A DNA stretch of 64,000 bases from Acidobacteriaceae bacterium TAA 166 (GCA_000421065.1 ATWD01000001.1:4332001-4396000), one strand, 5' to 3'. Counted from the first letter of the stretch, positions 16,133 through 24,621 are shown. Numbers and translations: made by a program. Notes: generated from the letters alone by a model not told the origin.

Positions 16133-17128
16133 TTAGCTGGGAGTGACGGCCGGATACGGCGTCCGGATCTTTCGTGAGTGGGCAAGAGCGAGAGACGGCT
16201 TTTCTACGACGAACCAGGAGAACGCGGCTCCCACGGCTACGGCGACAAGCGTGAGGGCGAGGGCGATCCATGGCTGCGAATGGTAGAGGCCGAGGGCGAC
16301 GACGATCTGGATGATGGGCCAGTGCAGGACGTAGGTCCCGTAGGAGAAGTCTCCCCAGCGCGTGGGGCCCTTGACGACGGGAAGAAGCAGGGACGCCCAG
16401 AGGGTGAGCGGAGCCACCGAGAGCGGACGCAGAAAGAACCATCCGGTCGCGAGATGGGCCATGTACAGAACGGCGGCGGCCAGGGCGATCCAGCGGCCAT
16501 GGGCCTCGAAGAACTTGAGGTGATAGTGGATGAGCGCTCCCGCCATAAAGAAGGAGAGCTGGCCCGGGAGCTGCATCGAGAGGGTCTCGTGCCTGGCCAT
16601 CGCCACGCGATACACGATCGACAGAAGAACGATGGACCAGAGCACGGCATCGCGATGCAGGCGCCGGCAGAGCCAGACCAGAATCGGAACGAAGATGTAG
16701 AACATCACCTCGATCTTGATGGTCCACAGGGCGCCGTTCATCACTGGATCGGGATTGGAGGGAAAGACCCCGGGAACCGAGGGAGCGAGGAAGTTTGCAA
16801 AGGTGAGATTGGCGAAGAGAAAGCGCCCGAGATGGAAGCTTCCGTAGCAAAGGGCGATGACTAAGCAGAGCGCGGTGGCGAGCCAGTAGCCCGGGAGGAT
16901 GCGGGCCGCCCGTTTGATGTAATAGTCCTTCAGGCTGGAGGAGCGCTCGTAGCTGGCGATGATCAGAAAGCCGGAGATGGCAAAGAATCCCTCGACGGCG
17001 AGGTGCCCGCTGAAGTAGACAGGGAATCGCTCAAAGATGGTCGCTCCGCTGATGTAGCCGACGTGAAACAGGACGACAACCGCCGCAAGCGTCAGGCGGA
17101 TGATGTCGAAGTTGTTTTCGCGCTTCAT
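16133..17128 (-). CDS. Acyltransferase family 3 (OafA/NodX-like) membrane protein
   Basis: 331 residues with about ten hydrophobic helices. The N-terminus FDIIRLTLAAVVVLFHVGYISG carries the His of the acyltransferase-3 family, followed by GHLAVEGFFAISGFLIIASYERSSSLKDYYIKRAARILPGYWLA, the family's RxxRIxPxY signature. C-terminal DFSYGTYVLHWPIIQ is also typical. It probably O-acetylates an envelope glycan or lipid at the inner membrane. The gene ends 13 bp before the sdhB start and begins after the small membrane ORF, so it is inserted in the succinate dehydrogenase operon. Confidence 0.9.
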   Translation of the reverse strand: MKRENNFDIIRLTLAAVVVLFHVGYISGATIFERFPVYFSGHLAVEGFFAISGFLIIASYERSSSLKDYYIKRAARILPGYWLATALCLVIALCYGSFHLGRFLFANLTFANFLAPSVPGVFPSNPDPVMNGALWTIKIEVMFYIFVPILVWLCRRLHRDAVLWSIVLLSIVYRVAMARHETLSMQLPGQLSFFMAGALIHYHLKFFEAHGRWIALAAAVLYMAHLATGWFFLRPLSVAPLTLWASLLLPVVKGPTRWGDFSYGTYVLHWPIIQIVVALGLYHSQPWIALALTLVAVAVGAAFSWFVVEKPSLALAHSRKIRTPYPAVTPS

Positions 17129-17198
17129 CGGCGGGCCGACCTCCCGCTATGCGCAGGGATCTCCCGTGGTAGGGCTGGAGTGGACGACCCGGCAAAGA

Positions 17199-17411
17199 TT
17201 AGGCCGCGTGGCGCGTATTGTTGCGGCGCTCCTTCTCGAGCGTCACGATAGCAATTCCCTCTTCCTCGGAGTGCATGTGCTGGCCGGAGGCCTCCATCGC
17301 CTTGATTCTGGCCTTCACCCGATGGTTGTAGAAGAGGACATATCCCCAGATCGCGACGAATACGACCGGAAGCACGAGAAACACGAAGTAGAGCGAGGTC
17401 GCGTGTGTCAT
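17199..17411 (-). CDS. Small single-pass membrane protein in the sdh operon
   Basis: 70 residues: one N-terminal transmembrane helix (YFVFLVLPVVFVAIWGYVLFY) followed by a basic then mixed-charge cytoplasmic tail. No strong ribosome site and no family is recognised; the topology resembles small accessory subunits such as CcmD or CcoQ, but no diagnostic motif is present. Its position 53 bp after sdhA on the same strand supports co-transcription. Confidence 0.5.
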   Translation of the reverse strand: MTHATSLYFVFLVLPVVFVAIWGYVLFYNHRVKARIKAMEASGQHMHSEEEGIAIVTLEKERRNNTRHAA

Positions 17412-17464
17412 GCCCGGTTAGATGTTGCGAACGGATTGTGGGGGTATCCGGCATCTTTGGAGTT

Positions 17465-19240
17465 TTAGGCGGTGGCGTCGTAGCGGCGCGGTCGCGGGGT
17501 AATGTACTGGATGTCGACCTCTTCGAACTCGAACTTGGGCGCGCCGTCGACGAAGCTGGCCTTGGTGGTCTTGAGGAACTTTTCGTCGTTGCGGTCGGGG
17601 AAGTCGGGCTTGTAGTGGGCTCCGCGGGACTCGTCGCGCAGCTTCGCTCCCTGCACGATGACGCGGGCGAGCTCGAGCATGTTGTAGAGCTGGCGGGCGA
17701 AGGCGAAGCTGGTGTTGGCCCACTGGCTCTTGTCCGAGAGATTGATGTTGCGATAACGCTGCTGCAGCTCGACGATCTTGGCGTCGGCCTCCTCGAGTCC
17801 GCTGTTGTAGCGGATGATGGTGGCGTGCTTGGTCATGGTCTCGCCCAGCTCGCGCCAGATGCGGAAGGGATTCTCGGTGCCGGGGTTGTTGAGGAGGATG
17901 TTGTTGTACTCCTTCTGGCGCTGCAGCTCGGCGACGTGGCCGCCGTCGCCTTCGGGCGCGGGAAGCGACTTGGCGTACTGCAGGGCCTGCGGACCGGCGA
18001 CGAAGCCGCCGTAGATGCAGGAGAGCAGGGAGTTGGCCCCGAGGCGGTTGGCTCCGTGGATGGAGTAGTCGGCCTCTCCGGCTGCAAAGACGCCGGGGAT
18101 GTTGGTCTGCTGGTTGAAGTCGACCCATAGGCCGCCCATGGTGTAGTGCATGCCGGGAAAGATCTTCATCGGGACCTTTCGGGGGTCGTCGCCGACGAAC
18201 TTCTCGTAGATCTCGAGGATGCCTTCGAGCTTATGCTGGCGCTCGGGCGAGAGGTGCGAGACGTCGAGGTAGACCATGGGCTGGCCGTCGATGCCCATGC
18301 CGTGCTCGTAGACCACCTTGAAGATGGCGCGGGTGGCGACGTCGCGGGGGACGAGGTTGCCGTACTTGGGATACCACTCCTCGAGGAAGTACCAGCGGTC
18401 GGACTCGGGGATGGACTGGGCGGCGCGCTTGTCGTTCTTATCCTTGGGGACCCAGACGCGGCCGCCTTCGCCGCGGGCGGACTCGGACATGAGGCGCAGC
18501 TTGTCTTCGCCGGGGATGGCGGTGGGGTGGACCTGGATGAACTCACCGTTAGCGTAGTAGGCGCCCTGCTGGTAGAGAGCCGACTGGGCCGAGCCGGTGC
18601 AGACGACGGAGTTGGTGCTCTTGCCGAAGATGGCTCCGTTGCCTCCGGTGCAGATGATGATGGCGTCGGCGGGGAAGGTGCGGAGCTCCATGGTGCGGAG
18701 GTCCATCGCCGAGATGCCGCGGCACTCGCCCTTCGAGCCGAGGACGGCCGAGAGGAACTCCCAGCCTTCGTACTTGGTGACCTTGCCTTCGGACTCGTAG
18801 CGGCGGACCTGCTCGTCGAGGGCGTAGAGGAGCTGCTGGCCGGTGGTGGCGCCCGCGAAGGCGGTGCGATGGTAGAGCGTGCCGCCGAAGCGGCGGAAGT
18901 CGAGCAGGCCTTCGGGGGTGCGGTTGAAGGGAACGCCCATGCGGTCGAGCAGGTCGATGATGGCGGGGCCCTGCGCGGTCATCTGCTTGACCGGGGTCTG
19001 GTTGGCGAGGAAGTCGCCGCCGTAGATGGTGTCGTCGAAGTGCTTGTAGACGTCGTCGCCCTCGCCCTTGAGGTTCTTGGCGGCGTTGATGCCGCCCTGG
19101 GCGCAGACGGAGTGCGAGCGTTTGACCGGGACGATGGAGAAGAGGTCGACCTTGCCGCCGGCTTCGGCGATCTTGATGACGGCCGAGAGGCCGGCGAGGC
19201 CTCCGCCTACGACGATGATTCTGGGAGTTGCTGCTGCCAT
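17465..19240 (-). CDS. sdhA: Succinate dehydrogenase flavoprotein subunit
   Basis: 591 residues. The FAD dinucleotide site is RIIVVGGGLAGLSAVIKIAEAGG; the FAD-linking His lies in SHSVCAQGGINAA; the substrate region includes HRTAFAGATTGQQ and the catalytic Arg region ESARGEGGRVWVP; MHYTMGGLWVDFNQQTNIPGVFAAGEADYSIHGANRLGANSLLSCI is the C-terminal FAD block. It oxidises succinate to fumarate. The arrangement with one large cytochrome b subunit fits the Bacteroidetes/epsilon-like (type B) complex, which may also run as fumarate reductase. 109 bp separate it from sdhC. Confidence 0.96.
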   Translation of the reverse strand: MAAATPRIIVVGGGLAGLSAVIKIAEAGGKVDLFSIVPVKRSHSVCAQGGINAAKNLKGEGDDVYKHFDDTIYGGDFLANQTPVKQMTAQGPAIIDLLDRMGVPFNRTPEGLLDFRRFGGTLYHRTAFAGATTGQQLLYALDEQVRRYESEGKVTKYEGWEFLSAVLGSKGECRGISAMDLRTMELRTFPADAIIICTGGNGAIFGKSTNSVVCTGSAQSALYQQGAYYANGEFIQVHPTAIPGEDKLRLMSESARGEGGRVWVPKDKNDKRAAQSIPESDRWYFLEEWYPKYGNLVPRDVATRAIFKVVYEHGMGIDGQPMVYLDVSHLSPERQHKLEGILEIYEKFVGDDPRKVPMKIFPGMHYTMGGLWVDFNQQTNIPGVFAAGEADYSIHGANRLGANSLLSCIYGGFVAGPQALQYAKSLPAPEGDGGHVAELQRQKEYNNILLNNPGTENPFRIWRELGETMTKHATIIRYNSGLEEADAKIVELQQRYRNINLSDKSQWANTSFAFARQLYNMLELARVIVQGAKLRDESRGAHYKPDFPDRNDEKFLKTTKASFVDGAPKFEFEEVDIQYITPRPRRYDATA

Positions 19241-19253
19241 GAATTCGTACCTC

Positions 19254-19309
19254 AGGGGCTAAAGCCCCTTTCCGTGGGGGGCGTTCCATGGCACGGCTGA
19301 GGCCGTGCC
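19254..19309. repeat. Two short palindromes between sdhC and sdhA
   Basis: AGGGGCT-AA-AGCCCCT (19254-19269) and GGCACGGC-TGAG-GCCGTGCC (19290-19309). Both are of the GGCT(GA)AGCC type; a third member lies at 21457-21476. They could tune the sdhC-sdhA mRNA ratio by stalling nucleases. Confidence 0.6.
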
Positions 19310-19349
19310 CTTAAAAACTTATCGCTGCTGCAAAGAACATACTGGTTAC

Positions 19350-20156
19350 TTATTGCTGCAAAGAGGACGGTGCCGGGTTCGTTGAACCGGAGACTGGATT
19401 CTCGGGAGCAGGCAGGGTGATCCCCGCAGGCTGCTCGGGCATGACGTCTTCGGGGGCGTTCTGGTACTTGGGGCCGACGAAGGCGTAGATGCTGATCAGT
19501 CCCATCAGGCAGAGGCCGGCGCCGCCAGCGGCGCAGACGTAGCCGAAGCGCTTGCGGGCCTTGTCGCCGGGGGTGATGCCCCACTTGGCGGCGAAGAGCC
19601 AGATGCCGTAGGCGAAGTGCCAGGTGGTGGCGATCATCGCGATGACATAGATGGCCAGCATCCAGGGGTTCGAGAGCTCGTGCTGCACCTTGGCGAAGGC
19701 CGCGCCGGGATGCTCGGGCAGCATGACTCCGCTGAAGCGCTGCCGCCAGACGTGCTGGCCGATGTAAAGCAGCGCGATGATGCCGGTGATGCGCTGGGTG
19801 AGGTACATCCAGTTGCCGGCCCAGGGGTAGACGTTGACGTTGGAGCGGCCGCGGACGGCGATGAAGACGCCATAGAGGGCGTGGTAGGCCAGCGGAATGA
19901 AGATGAAGGCCCACTCGAGCAACCGGACCAGGGGCAGGGAGTTGAGGAACTTGACCTGCTGGGCGTAGGCGAGGGGACCGTTGATGGCCTCGAAGTTCGA
20001 GATGATGTGCTCGACCAGGAAGGCCCCGATGGGGACGATTCCGGTGAGCGAGTGCAGGCGTCGCCAGAAGAAGGAGTGGCCCTCGCCAGCGCGGAGCGGT
20101 TGCACGCCGCGAAGCTGAGGCGTAGCGGGTGGGGCTGGCGGTGCGGCGGTGGCCAT
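19350..20156 (-). CDS. sdhC: Succinate dehydrogenase cytochrome b subunit
   Basis: 268 residues with five hydrophobic helices: LTGIVPIGAFLVEHIIS, LEWAFIFIPLAYHALYGVFIAV, RITGIIALLYIGQHVW, AIYVIAMIATTWHFAYGIWLFAA and AGGAGLCLMGLISIYAFV. Histidines in RRLHSLTG, VEHIIS, AYHALYG, GQHVW and TWHFAYG are the likely ligands of two hemes. It anchors complex II and binds quinone. The N-terminal 20 residues and C-terminal 45 are Pro/Ala-rich and soluble. AAGGAG precedes the ATG. First gene of the operon; a 26 bp motif shared with icd lies upstream at 20263. Confidence 0.92.
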   Translation of the reverse strand: MATAAPPAPPATPQLRGVQPLRAGEGHSFFWRRLHSLTGIVPIGAFLVEHIISNFEAINGPLAYAQQVKFLNSLPLVRLLEWAFIFIPLAYHALYGVFIAVRGRSNVNVYPWAGNWMYLTQRITGIIALLYIGQHVWRQRFSGVMLPEHPGAAFAKVQHELSNPWMLAIYVIAMIATTWHFAYGIWLFAAKWGITPGDKARKRFGYVCAAGGAGLCLMGLISIYAFVGPKYQNAPEDVMPEQPAGITLPAPENPVSGSTNPAPSSLQQ

Positions 20157-20262
20157 GGCAGAACTCCTTGATAGATCGTTGGGAGTGAGGTGCTGAGAAT
20201 TTCAGCAGCAGGCTGATTATTCCGCCCGGTGAATGGCAGCGTCAAGAATTCAACGGGGTTTC

Positions 20263-20288
20263 GTGCGATTAGCGTATGGTTTGTGCGA
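20263..20288 (+). promoter_or_regulatory. Candidate operator shared with icd, upstream of sdhC
   Basis: GTGCGATTAGCGTAT + five bases + GTGCGA, with half sites 20 bp apart, matching 6597-6622. It lies 107 bp before the sdhC start and is inverted relative to the direction of transcription, unlike the icd copy. Confidence 0.5.
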
Positions 20289-20380
20289 TTAAGTGCCAAT
20301 GCGGGAAATGGCGATATTTATGGTCCGATATTGAGGCGGCCTGTTTCCAAAACTGTGATCTTTTTGCGGGGAAGGCTTGT

Positions 20381-20605
20381 GGCCTGCAGGCCGGGCCCAC
20401 AGCGCTCGGCCATCCCCAAACGAAGACCTGTTTGTGGGGACCCCGGTACGGGCTGTCACTTCGTGACTTGTGTGCGCCCTCGGGGTGGGGCTCCCGCTGG
20501 TCGCTGGATAGATGTTTACGCCGACCAGCGGGAGGCCCACGCCAACGGCGGTATGCGCGTCACGAAGTGACCGGCCCACGCCCAGTGGGCCCACGCGGCA
20601 GCGCA
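20381..20605. repeat. Dispersed palindromic repeat, copy R3 (with internal insert)
   Basis: Outer arms GGCCGGGCCCAC / GTGGGCCCACGCGGC, inner GTCACTTCGTGAC / GTCACGAAGTGAC and core CCCGCTGGTCG / CGACCAGCGGGAGG. The left arm contains an extra hairpin of its own (CCCCAAAC..GTTTGTGGGG, 20406-20430). It starts 24 bp past the rdgB stop. With 20157-20380 it fills the gap upstream of sdhC. Confidence 0.8.
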
Positions 20606-20628
20606 ATGATTTACCCAACTAGCCCCAG

Positions 20629-21243
20629 CTACTCCGGATGAAGTTTCGGAAGAAGAGCTGCCAGGGCCTTGCCGCGATGGCTGAAACTGAGCTTGGCATG
20701 GATGTCGAGCTCGGCCATGGTCTGGTTGAGCTTCGGGAGAAGGAAGAGGGGATCGTAGCCGAAGCCGGAGCCGCCGCGCGGTGCGGTGAGGATGCTGCCT
20801 TCGACCGTACCCTCGGCAGTGGCCAAGACCTCGCCATCGCGGGAGGCGGCGAGGACGCAGCGATAGTGGGCGGTGCGTTTGGCGGCGGGAGCTCCTTCGA
20901 GGCGATGGAGGAGGTATTGATTGTTGCGCTCGTCGGTGGGGAGATCGGAGGCGAAGGCGGCGTCTTCGGCGTAACGGGCGGAGCGGACGCCGGGTTCGCC
21001 TTCGAGGGCGTCGACCTCGAGGCCGGAGTCGTCGGCGATGACGATCAGGCCGGGAGCGTGGCTGGAGTAGTAGACGGCTTTGATCTGGGCGTTCCCCTCG
21101 AAGGTGGGTTCGTCCTCGGGTGGGGCCGGGATGGTGCTTAGGTTGGGGAGAGGGGCCAGCTGAATCCCGGTCCCGGTGGTTTCGGCTGCGGCGGCGAAGT
21201 CGCGGAGCTTGCCCGGGTTGGAGGTGGCGACGTAGAAGATCAT
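20629..21243 (-). CDS. rdgB: Non-canonical purine NTP pyrophosphatase (RdgB/HAM1)
   Basis: 204 residues. The family signature is complete: FYVATSNPGKLRDF at the N-terminus, TFEGNAQIKA, VIADDSGLEVDALEGEPGVRSARYA, GGSGFGYDPLFLLP and FSHRGKALAAL. The enzyme hydrolyses dITP, dITP-like and XTP to the monophosphate to keep them out of DNA and RNA. The ATG at 21243 has AGAAGG immediately before it, which is too close, so an in-frame TTG at 21255 is an alternative. Confidence 0.93.
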   Translation of the reverse strand: MIFYVATSNPGKLRDFAAAAETTGTGIQLAPLPNLSTIPAPPEDEPTFEGNAQIKAVYYSSHAPGLIVIADDSGLEVDALEGEPGVRSARYAEDAAFASDLPTDERNNQYLLHRLEGAPAAKRTAHYRCVLAASRDGEVLATAEGTVEGSILTAPRGGSGFGYDPLFLLPKLNQTMAELDIHAKLSFSHRGKALAALLPKLHPE

Positions 21244-21255
21244 CCTTCTATTCAA

Positions 21256-21786
21256 GCATTGGGGTGGGTCGCTCAGGAGACCTTTGCGACGTTCGGAGAG
21301 GGGCTTTCGAAGGCCTATTCATGATTCGCAGGAATGGGCGGCTCGCTCTCGAGAAGTTCCGGCGGCGATTCGTGGCAACGCAGGTCGTTTCGCCCTTTGG
21401 GCTTCACTCCGGCCTTCGGCAGAGTGGTGGCCGCTTCGCGGCAACTCTTGGAGAGACCCGAGGCTGAAGCCTCGGGGTACCTAGATGCGGTTCGAGCTTT
21501 TGCTCGAATGGCCACTCATGCGATGAGACCGCATGAGTGGGATACAGCATCGTCGCTCCTGCGATGGGATACTGCACTCTGCTGCAATGGATACCGGCAC
21601 TGACATCCTGCGGGAGAGAAACAAATCTCTCCACTTCACTGTGGTTCGATCGGGAGGATACTTCCTGGATGGGATGATGGTCCGGCTTCAATCCGTCAGG
21701 GCGAGTGGGAGAGTTATCGTCAGTCGAGTTATCAGGCTAACCGTCAAAATCGGCTTTGACGATTAGCTGTCTTTAGCGGGAGAATG
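21256..21786. repeat. Gene-free gap filled with a series of hairpins
   Basis: No gene is supported in these 530 bp. Hairpins in order: GAGT..GCCGC-TTC-GCGGC..ACTC (about 21422-21447), CCCGAGGCT-GA-AGCCTCGGG (21457-21476), TTCGAGC-TTTT-GCTCGAA (21491-21508), CCACTCATGCG-ATGAGAC-CGCATGAGTGG (21512-21540), CATCG..CGATG (21548-21566). The unit TGG(G)ATAC recurs after the last three hairpins (about 21539, 21565, 21588). Confidence 0.6.
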
Positions 21787-23190
21787 TCAGGGCTGGAGGC
21801 GGAAGCGGACGAACATCGCGACTCCCCATGGATGGTGACCGTAGGTGGATTGCAGGGCGTCGGGGGTGGTGTAGGTGGTGAACTGGGCTCCTGGGGCGGC
21901 GACGAGGTGGCGGGCGATGGGAAGGTCGCGGTCGTAGCCGAAGCTGTAGGCCTGGACGTGGCCGATGGGGTCCTCCTCAAAGCCTGCGGGAAGGGGAGCG
22001 CCGGGCTGGAGCAGGAGCTCGTTGGTGCGGCCCACGTTTTCGATGCGGGTCCAGACGTAGTTGCGGCGGGAGAGGCGCAGGAGTGACTCGGCGAGGTAGC
22101 TGTTGACCTTGTGCTCGTCGGGCGAGTTGGTGATGGAGCGGGTTCGGCCCCAGACGAGCGTGTTCGACCAGTTGCCGGTGGTGAGGCCGTTGGCGTCGCG
22201 GGTTCCGAGGGGGTGGTTGTACATGAGGGAGGCGGTCTGGCGCTGCTGGTCCTCATGCGGGTAGAGGGCCTCGGGGCTGGCGATGCGGGCGATGGAGTAC
22301 TGGCCGGTCCAGTTGGTGTTCGGGGAGATTGTGAGGCGGGCGGAGTAGCTGTCGACGGCGAGGCCGTTGGGAGAGGGCTGGAAGCCCCAGCGCTGCTCGG
22401 AGGGCTCGCCGCCGTGGAAGCCGGAGAGCTCGAGCCGGGCCCAGCGCCAGGTGTAGGCGGCGGTGAAGACGTTGAAGGCGATGTGGGTGGAGTCTTCCTG
22501 GTGGTGGCCGAGGGCGGCGAGGGGGTTCTCGGAGGCGGTGATGCGGTGGGGGTAGGCGACGGGGCCGATGGCGGGGTCGCCGATGGGGGCGGCGTAGAAG
22601 CTGAGCAAAGAGTGCTCGCCGAGGCGGATGTCGTAGAGGGCGGCGAGCTCCATGAAGAAGTTGTGAGGGTGCTGGCCATCGACGATGGGGGCACCGAAGG
22701 CGGTCTCGCCCTGCTGGAAGAGCAGGGGGTACCGGCGGCTGGTGATGGTGGCGGGCTCGAGCGAGAGCATGGTGCGGAGCGTGAGCTGGCCGGGACCCAC
22801 GCGGCGCATGGCCATGGGCATGATCCAGTTGGTGGAGAAGAGCTTGTCTCCGCCGCGGCGGCCCTGGGGTGTCTGGGCGGCGAACTGCTGGAGGTCGGTG
22901 ACGAAGGCCTCGCCGTGCAGCATCCCCGTCCATCCATGGCGCATGCCCATCAGCATGTACATGGGGGTGGAGGCGGGCTCGACGGTGGTGCCGGAGGACA
23001 TGTGGTTGAGCTGGGCGCTGATGAGATCTTTGGGCTGCATCCTCATTCCCGGCATCTGGGGCATGGATGGGGACATGTCGGACATATTCATGCCGGGCAT
23101 GGAGGCTTGTTGCGGGTAGAGGGGGAGTCCTGAGAGCAGGGCGGCTGCGGCGACGAGGCCGAGGCGGCTGCGAAAGGTGCATGGGGTCAC
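21787..23190 (-). CDS. Outer-membrane beta-barrel-like protein with Met-rich N-terminus
   Basis: 467 residues from GTG 23190 (GGAG nine bases upstream). After a signal peptide (LVAAAALLSGLPLYPQQA) comes a Met-rich stretch with MPGMNMSDM and MPQMPGMRM, then MYMLMGMRHGW. Such MxxM clusters bind Cu(I) or Ag(I) in CopA/CopB/CusF-type proteins. The remainder alternates short aromatic-rich strands typical of outer-membrane barrels. I recognise no named family. A Cys/His/Met-rich small protein is encoded just upstream on the same strand, and the pair suggests metal (copper) handling; this is inference. Confidence 0.7.
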   Translation of the reverse strand: MTPCTFRSRLGLVAAAALLSGLPLYPQQASMPGMNMSDMSPSMPQMPGMRMQPKDLISAQLNHMSSGTTVEPASTPMYMLMGMRHGWTGMLHGEAFVTDLQQFAAQTPQGRRGGDKLFSTNWIMPMAMRRVGPGQLTLRTMLSLEPATITSRRYPLLFQQGETAFGAPIVDGQHPHNFFMELAALYDIRLGEHSLLSFYAAPIGDPAIGPVAYPHRITASENPLAALGHHQEDSTHIAFNVFTAAYTWRWARLELSGFHGGEPSEQRWGFQPSPNGLAVDSYSARLTISPNTNWTGQYSIARIASPEALYPHEDQQRQTASLMYNHPLGTRDANGLTTGNWSNTLVWGRTRSITNSPDEHKVNSYLAESLLRLSRRNYVWTRIENVGRTNELLLQPGAPLPAGFEEDPIGHVQAYSFGYDRDLPIARHLVAAPGAQFTTYTTPDALQSTYGHHPWGVAMFVRFRLQP

Positions 23191-23279
23191 GGGTGGTTTC
23201 TCCAAGGGCTGAGGCGAGGGCAGGCGTCCGGGCGCAGTTCTCTGCGCTTAAGACAAGAAGGGCCGCAGGGAGAGAGGGA

Positions 23280-23642
23280 TCAGATTCGGAGGGGAATGAG
23301 AGGAGGCTGCCGCAGAGGGGTGGCGGCGTAGCCGGATCTGTTATTCGCGACGGTGTTGTTCGCGAGCGCCAGATCGATGGGAGAGATCAATGGGAGGAAC
23401 GGCTGCCGGTCCGGATCGCTGGAATCGGAGGAGGCGGGTTGGTGATGGACCGTGCAGCAGGAGCTCGAGAGCTGAGTCTCCGAAGCATGACCGGGGCAGC
23501 AGGCGTGATCGGAGGAGACCATGGCGTGCATGGAAGAGGCATCGTCCTGCTGGAGTGTTGCCGTCGAGAGACACGCCGCCGAGGTGACCGTGAAGGACAG
23601 CAGACAGATGAGAGCGACGAGACTCGAGAGGGCGTGTTTCAT
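23280..23642 (-). CDS. Small exported Cys/His/Met-rich protein
   Basis: 120 residues. The N-terminal signal peptide (LVALICLLSFTVTSAAC) is followed by SSMHAMVSSDHACCPGHASE and SSCCTVHHQP, with two CC pairs and several His and Met residues that could bind copper or another soft metal. The C-terminal part is Pro/Ser-rich. Gene 89 bp upstream of the Met-rich outer-membrane protein, same direction. No close family is recognised. Confidence 0.6.
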   Translation of the reverse strand: MKHALSSLVALICLLSFTVTSAACLSTATLQQDDASSMHAMVSSDHACCPGHASETQLSSSCCTVHHQPASSDSSDPDRQPFLPLISPIDLALANNTVANNRSGYAATPLRQPPLIPLRI

Positions 23643-23889
23643 AGAGCGGTTTTCTATTGAGACGGACTTCGCTCGAAACCGTCACAGACTGTCTCGAGTT
23701 TATCGCGGAGAGAAGGGACGTGCAGGTGGAGGAGGCCCGCACAGTTTTCGATTTGCGTACGAGGAGTGTACATTTTAAAACAGCCCTCGATCTCGGGATT
23801 TTTGGTCTACGAGCGATCACGGATGCGAGCGGATCTTCCGGTGGGGAGGGCTGCCGGTGTTTTACCGGGATTCTGGTAGAGAGAGTTCC

Positions 23890-24582
23890 ATGCGACCATC
23901 ACAGGTATCTTCCCCGGCGGACGAGCCGAGGGGACGGGGGCGGCACAGGAGTCTGGAGGCGGAGGCCGCGATCTTGAAGGCGGCGCTCTATCTTCTGGAG
24001 CGGAAGCCGTTGCGTAAGGTGACTGCGGATGCAATCGCCCAGCGGGCAGGTGTGAGCAAGGCCACGATCTACAAGTGGTGGCCGAATAAGAGCCTGGTGG
24101 CGCTGGACGCATTTCTGGCGGGGATGACGGAGAGGGTTCCGATGCCGGACACCGGCTCGGCGGAGCGAGATTTTACCCAGCAACTGCAATCGGTGATGGA
24201 GTTTTATGCCTCTCCGTTGGGGCATCTGTTCGGACAATTCATCGCGGAGGGGCAGACAGACCGTGAGCTTCTGACGCAGTTTCGCGAGAGGTTTTTGTAC
24301 AGCCGTCGCGAGTCGGCGAAGGTGATGTGGCGGCGCGGTGTGGACCGCGGCGAGATCTCTCCGGAGCTCGACTCCGAGATCGTGCTGGATCTGATCTATG
24401 GGCCAATGGTGTTCCGGCTGCTGGCAGGGCACGGATCACTCAGTCCCGAGGAGTCGGAGTTGATGGTGAAGACAATCTTTCATGGGCTGCGCAGCCCCGC
24501 AGCGAAGCCTTTCGAATCGACACAAGGGATGCGGCCTCTGGTCGAATCGGAAGAGAAGGAACATCTTGAATCTTTAAGCTAA
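23890..24582 (+). CDS. TetR/AcrR family regulator of the adjacent RND pump
   Basis: 230 residues. The HTH region is AILKAALYLLERKPLRKVTADAIAQRAGVSKATIYKWWPNKSLV, followed by a TetR C-terminal domain (DFTQQLQSVMEFYASPLGHLFGQFIAEGQ). These are dimeric ligand-responsive repressors. A perfect 11 bp palindrome with a 5 bp spacer lies 13 bp after its stop and before the pump genes, which is where an operator is expected. ATG 23890 follows AGAGAG; an 11-codon extension upstream is not needed. Confidence 0.92.
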   Translation: MRPSQVSSPADEPRGRGRHRSLEAEAAILKAALYLLERKPLRKVTADAIAQRAGVSKATIYKWWPNKSLVALDAFLAGMTERVPMPDTGSAERDFTQQLQSVMEFYASPLGHLFGQFIAEGQTDRELLTQFRERFLYSRRESAKVMWRRGVDRGEISPELDSEIVLDLIYGPMVFRLLAGHGSLSPEESELMVKTIFHGLRSPAAKPFESTQGMRPLVESEEKEHLESLS

Positions 24583-24594
24583 GGCAAAACGTCC

Positions 24595-24621
24595 AATAAC
24601 TGAACTCTATGTTCAGTTATT
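24595..24621. promoter_or_regulatory. TetR-type operator palindrome before the RND operon
   Basis: AATAACTGAAC (24595-24605), TCTAT, GTTCAGTTATT (24611-24621): perfect 11 bp arms. A half-site GAACTGA follows at about 24628. It could double as a weak terminator for the regulator gene. Confidence 0.7.

Noticed and set aside
21533..21766. 77-codon frame in the hairpin-rich gap
   Set aside because: Covers tandem hairpins, no ribosome site and no resemblance to a known protein.
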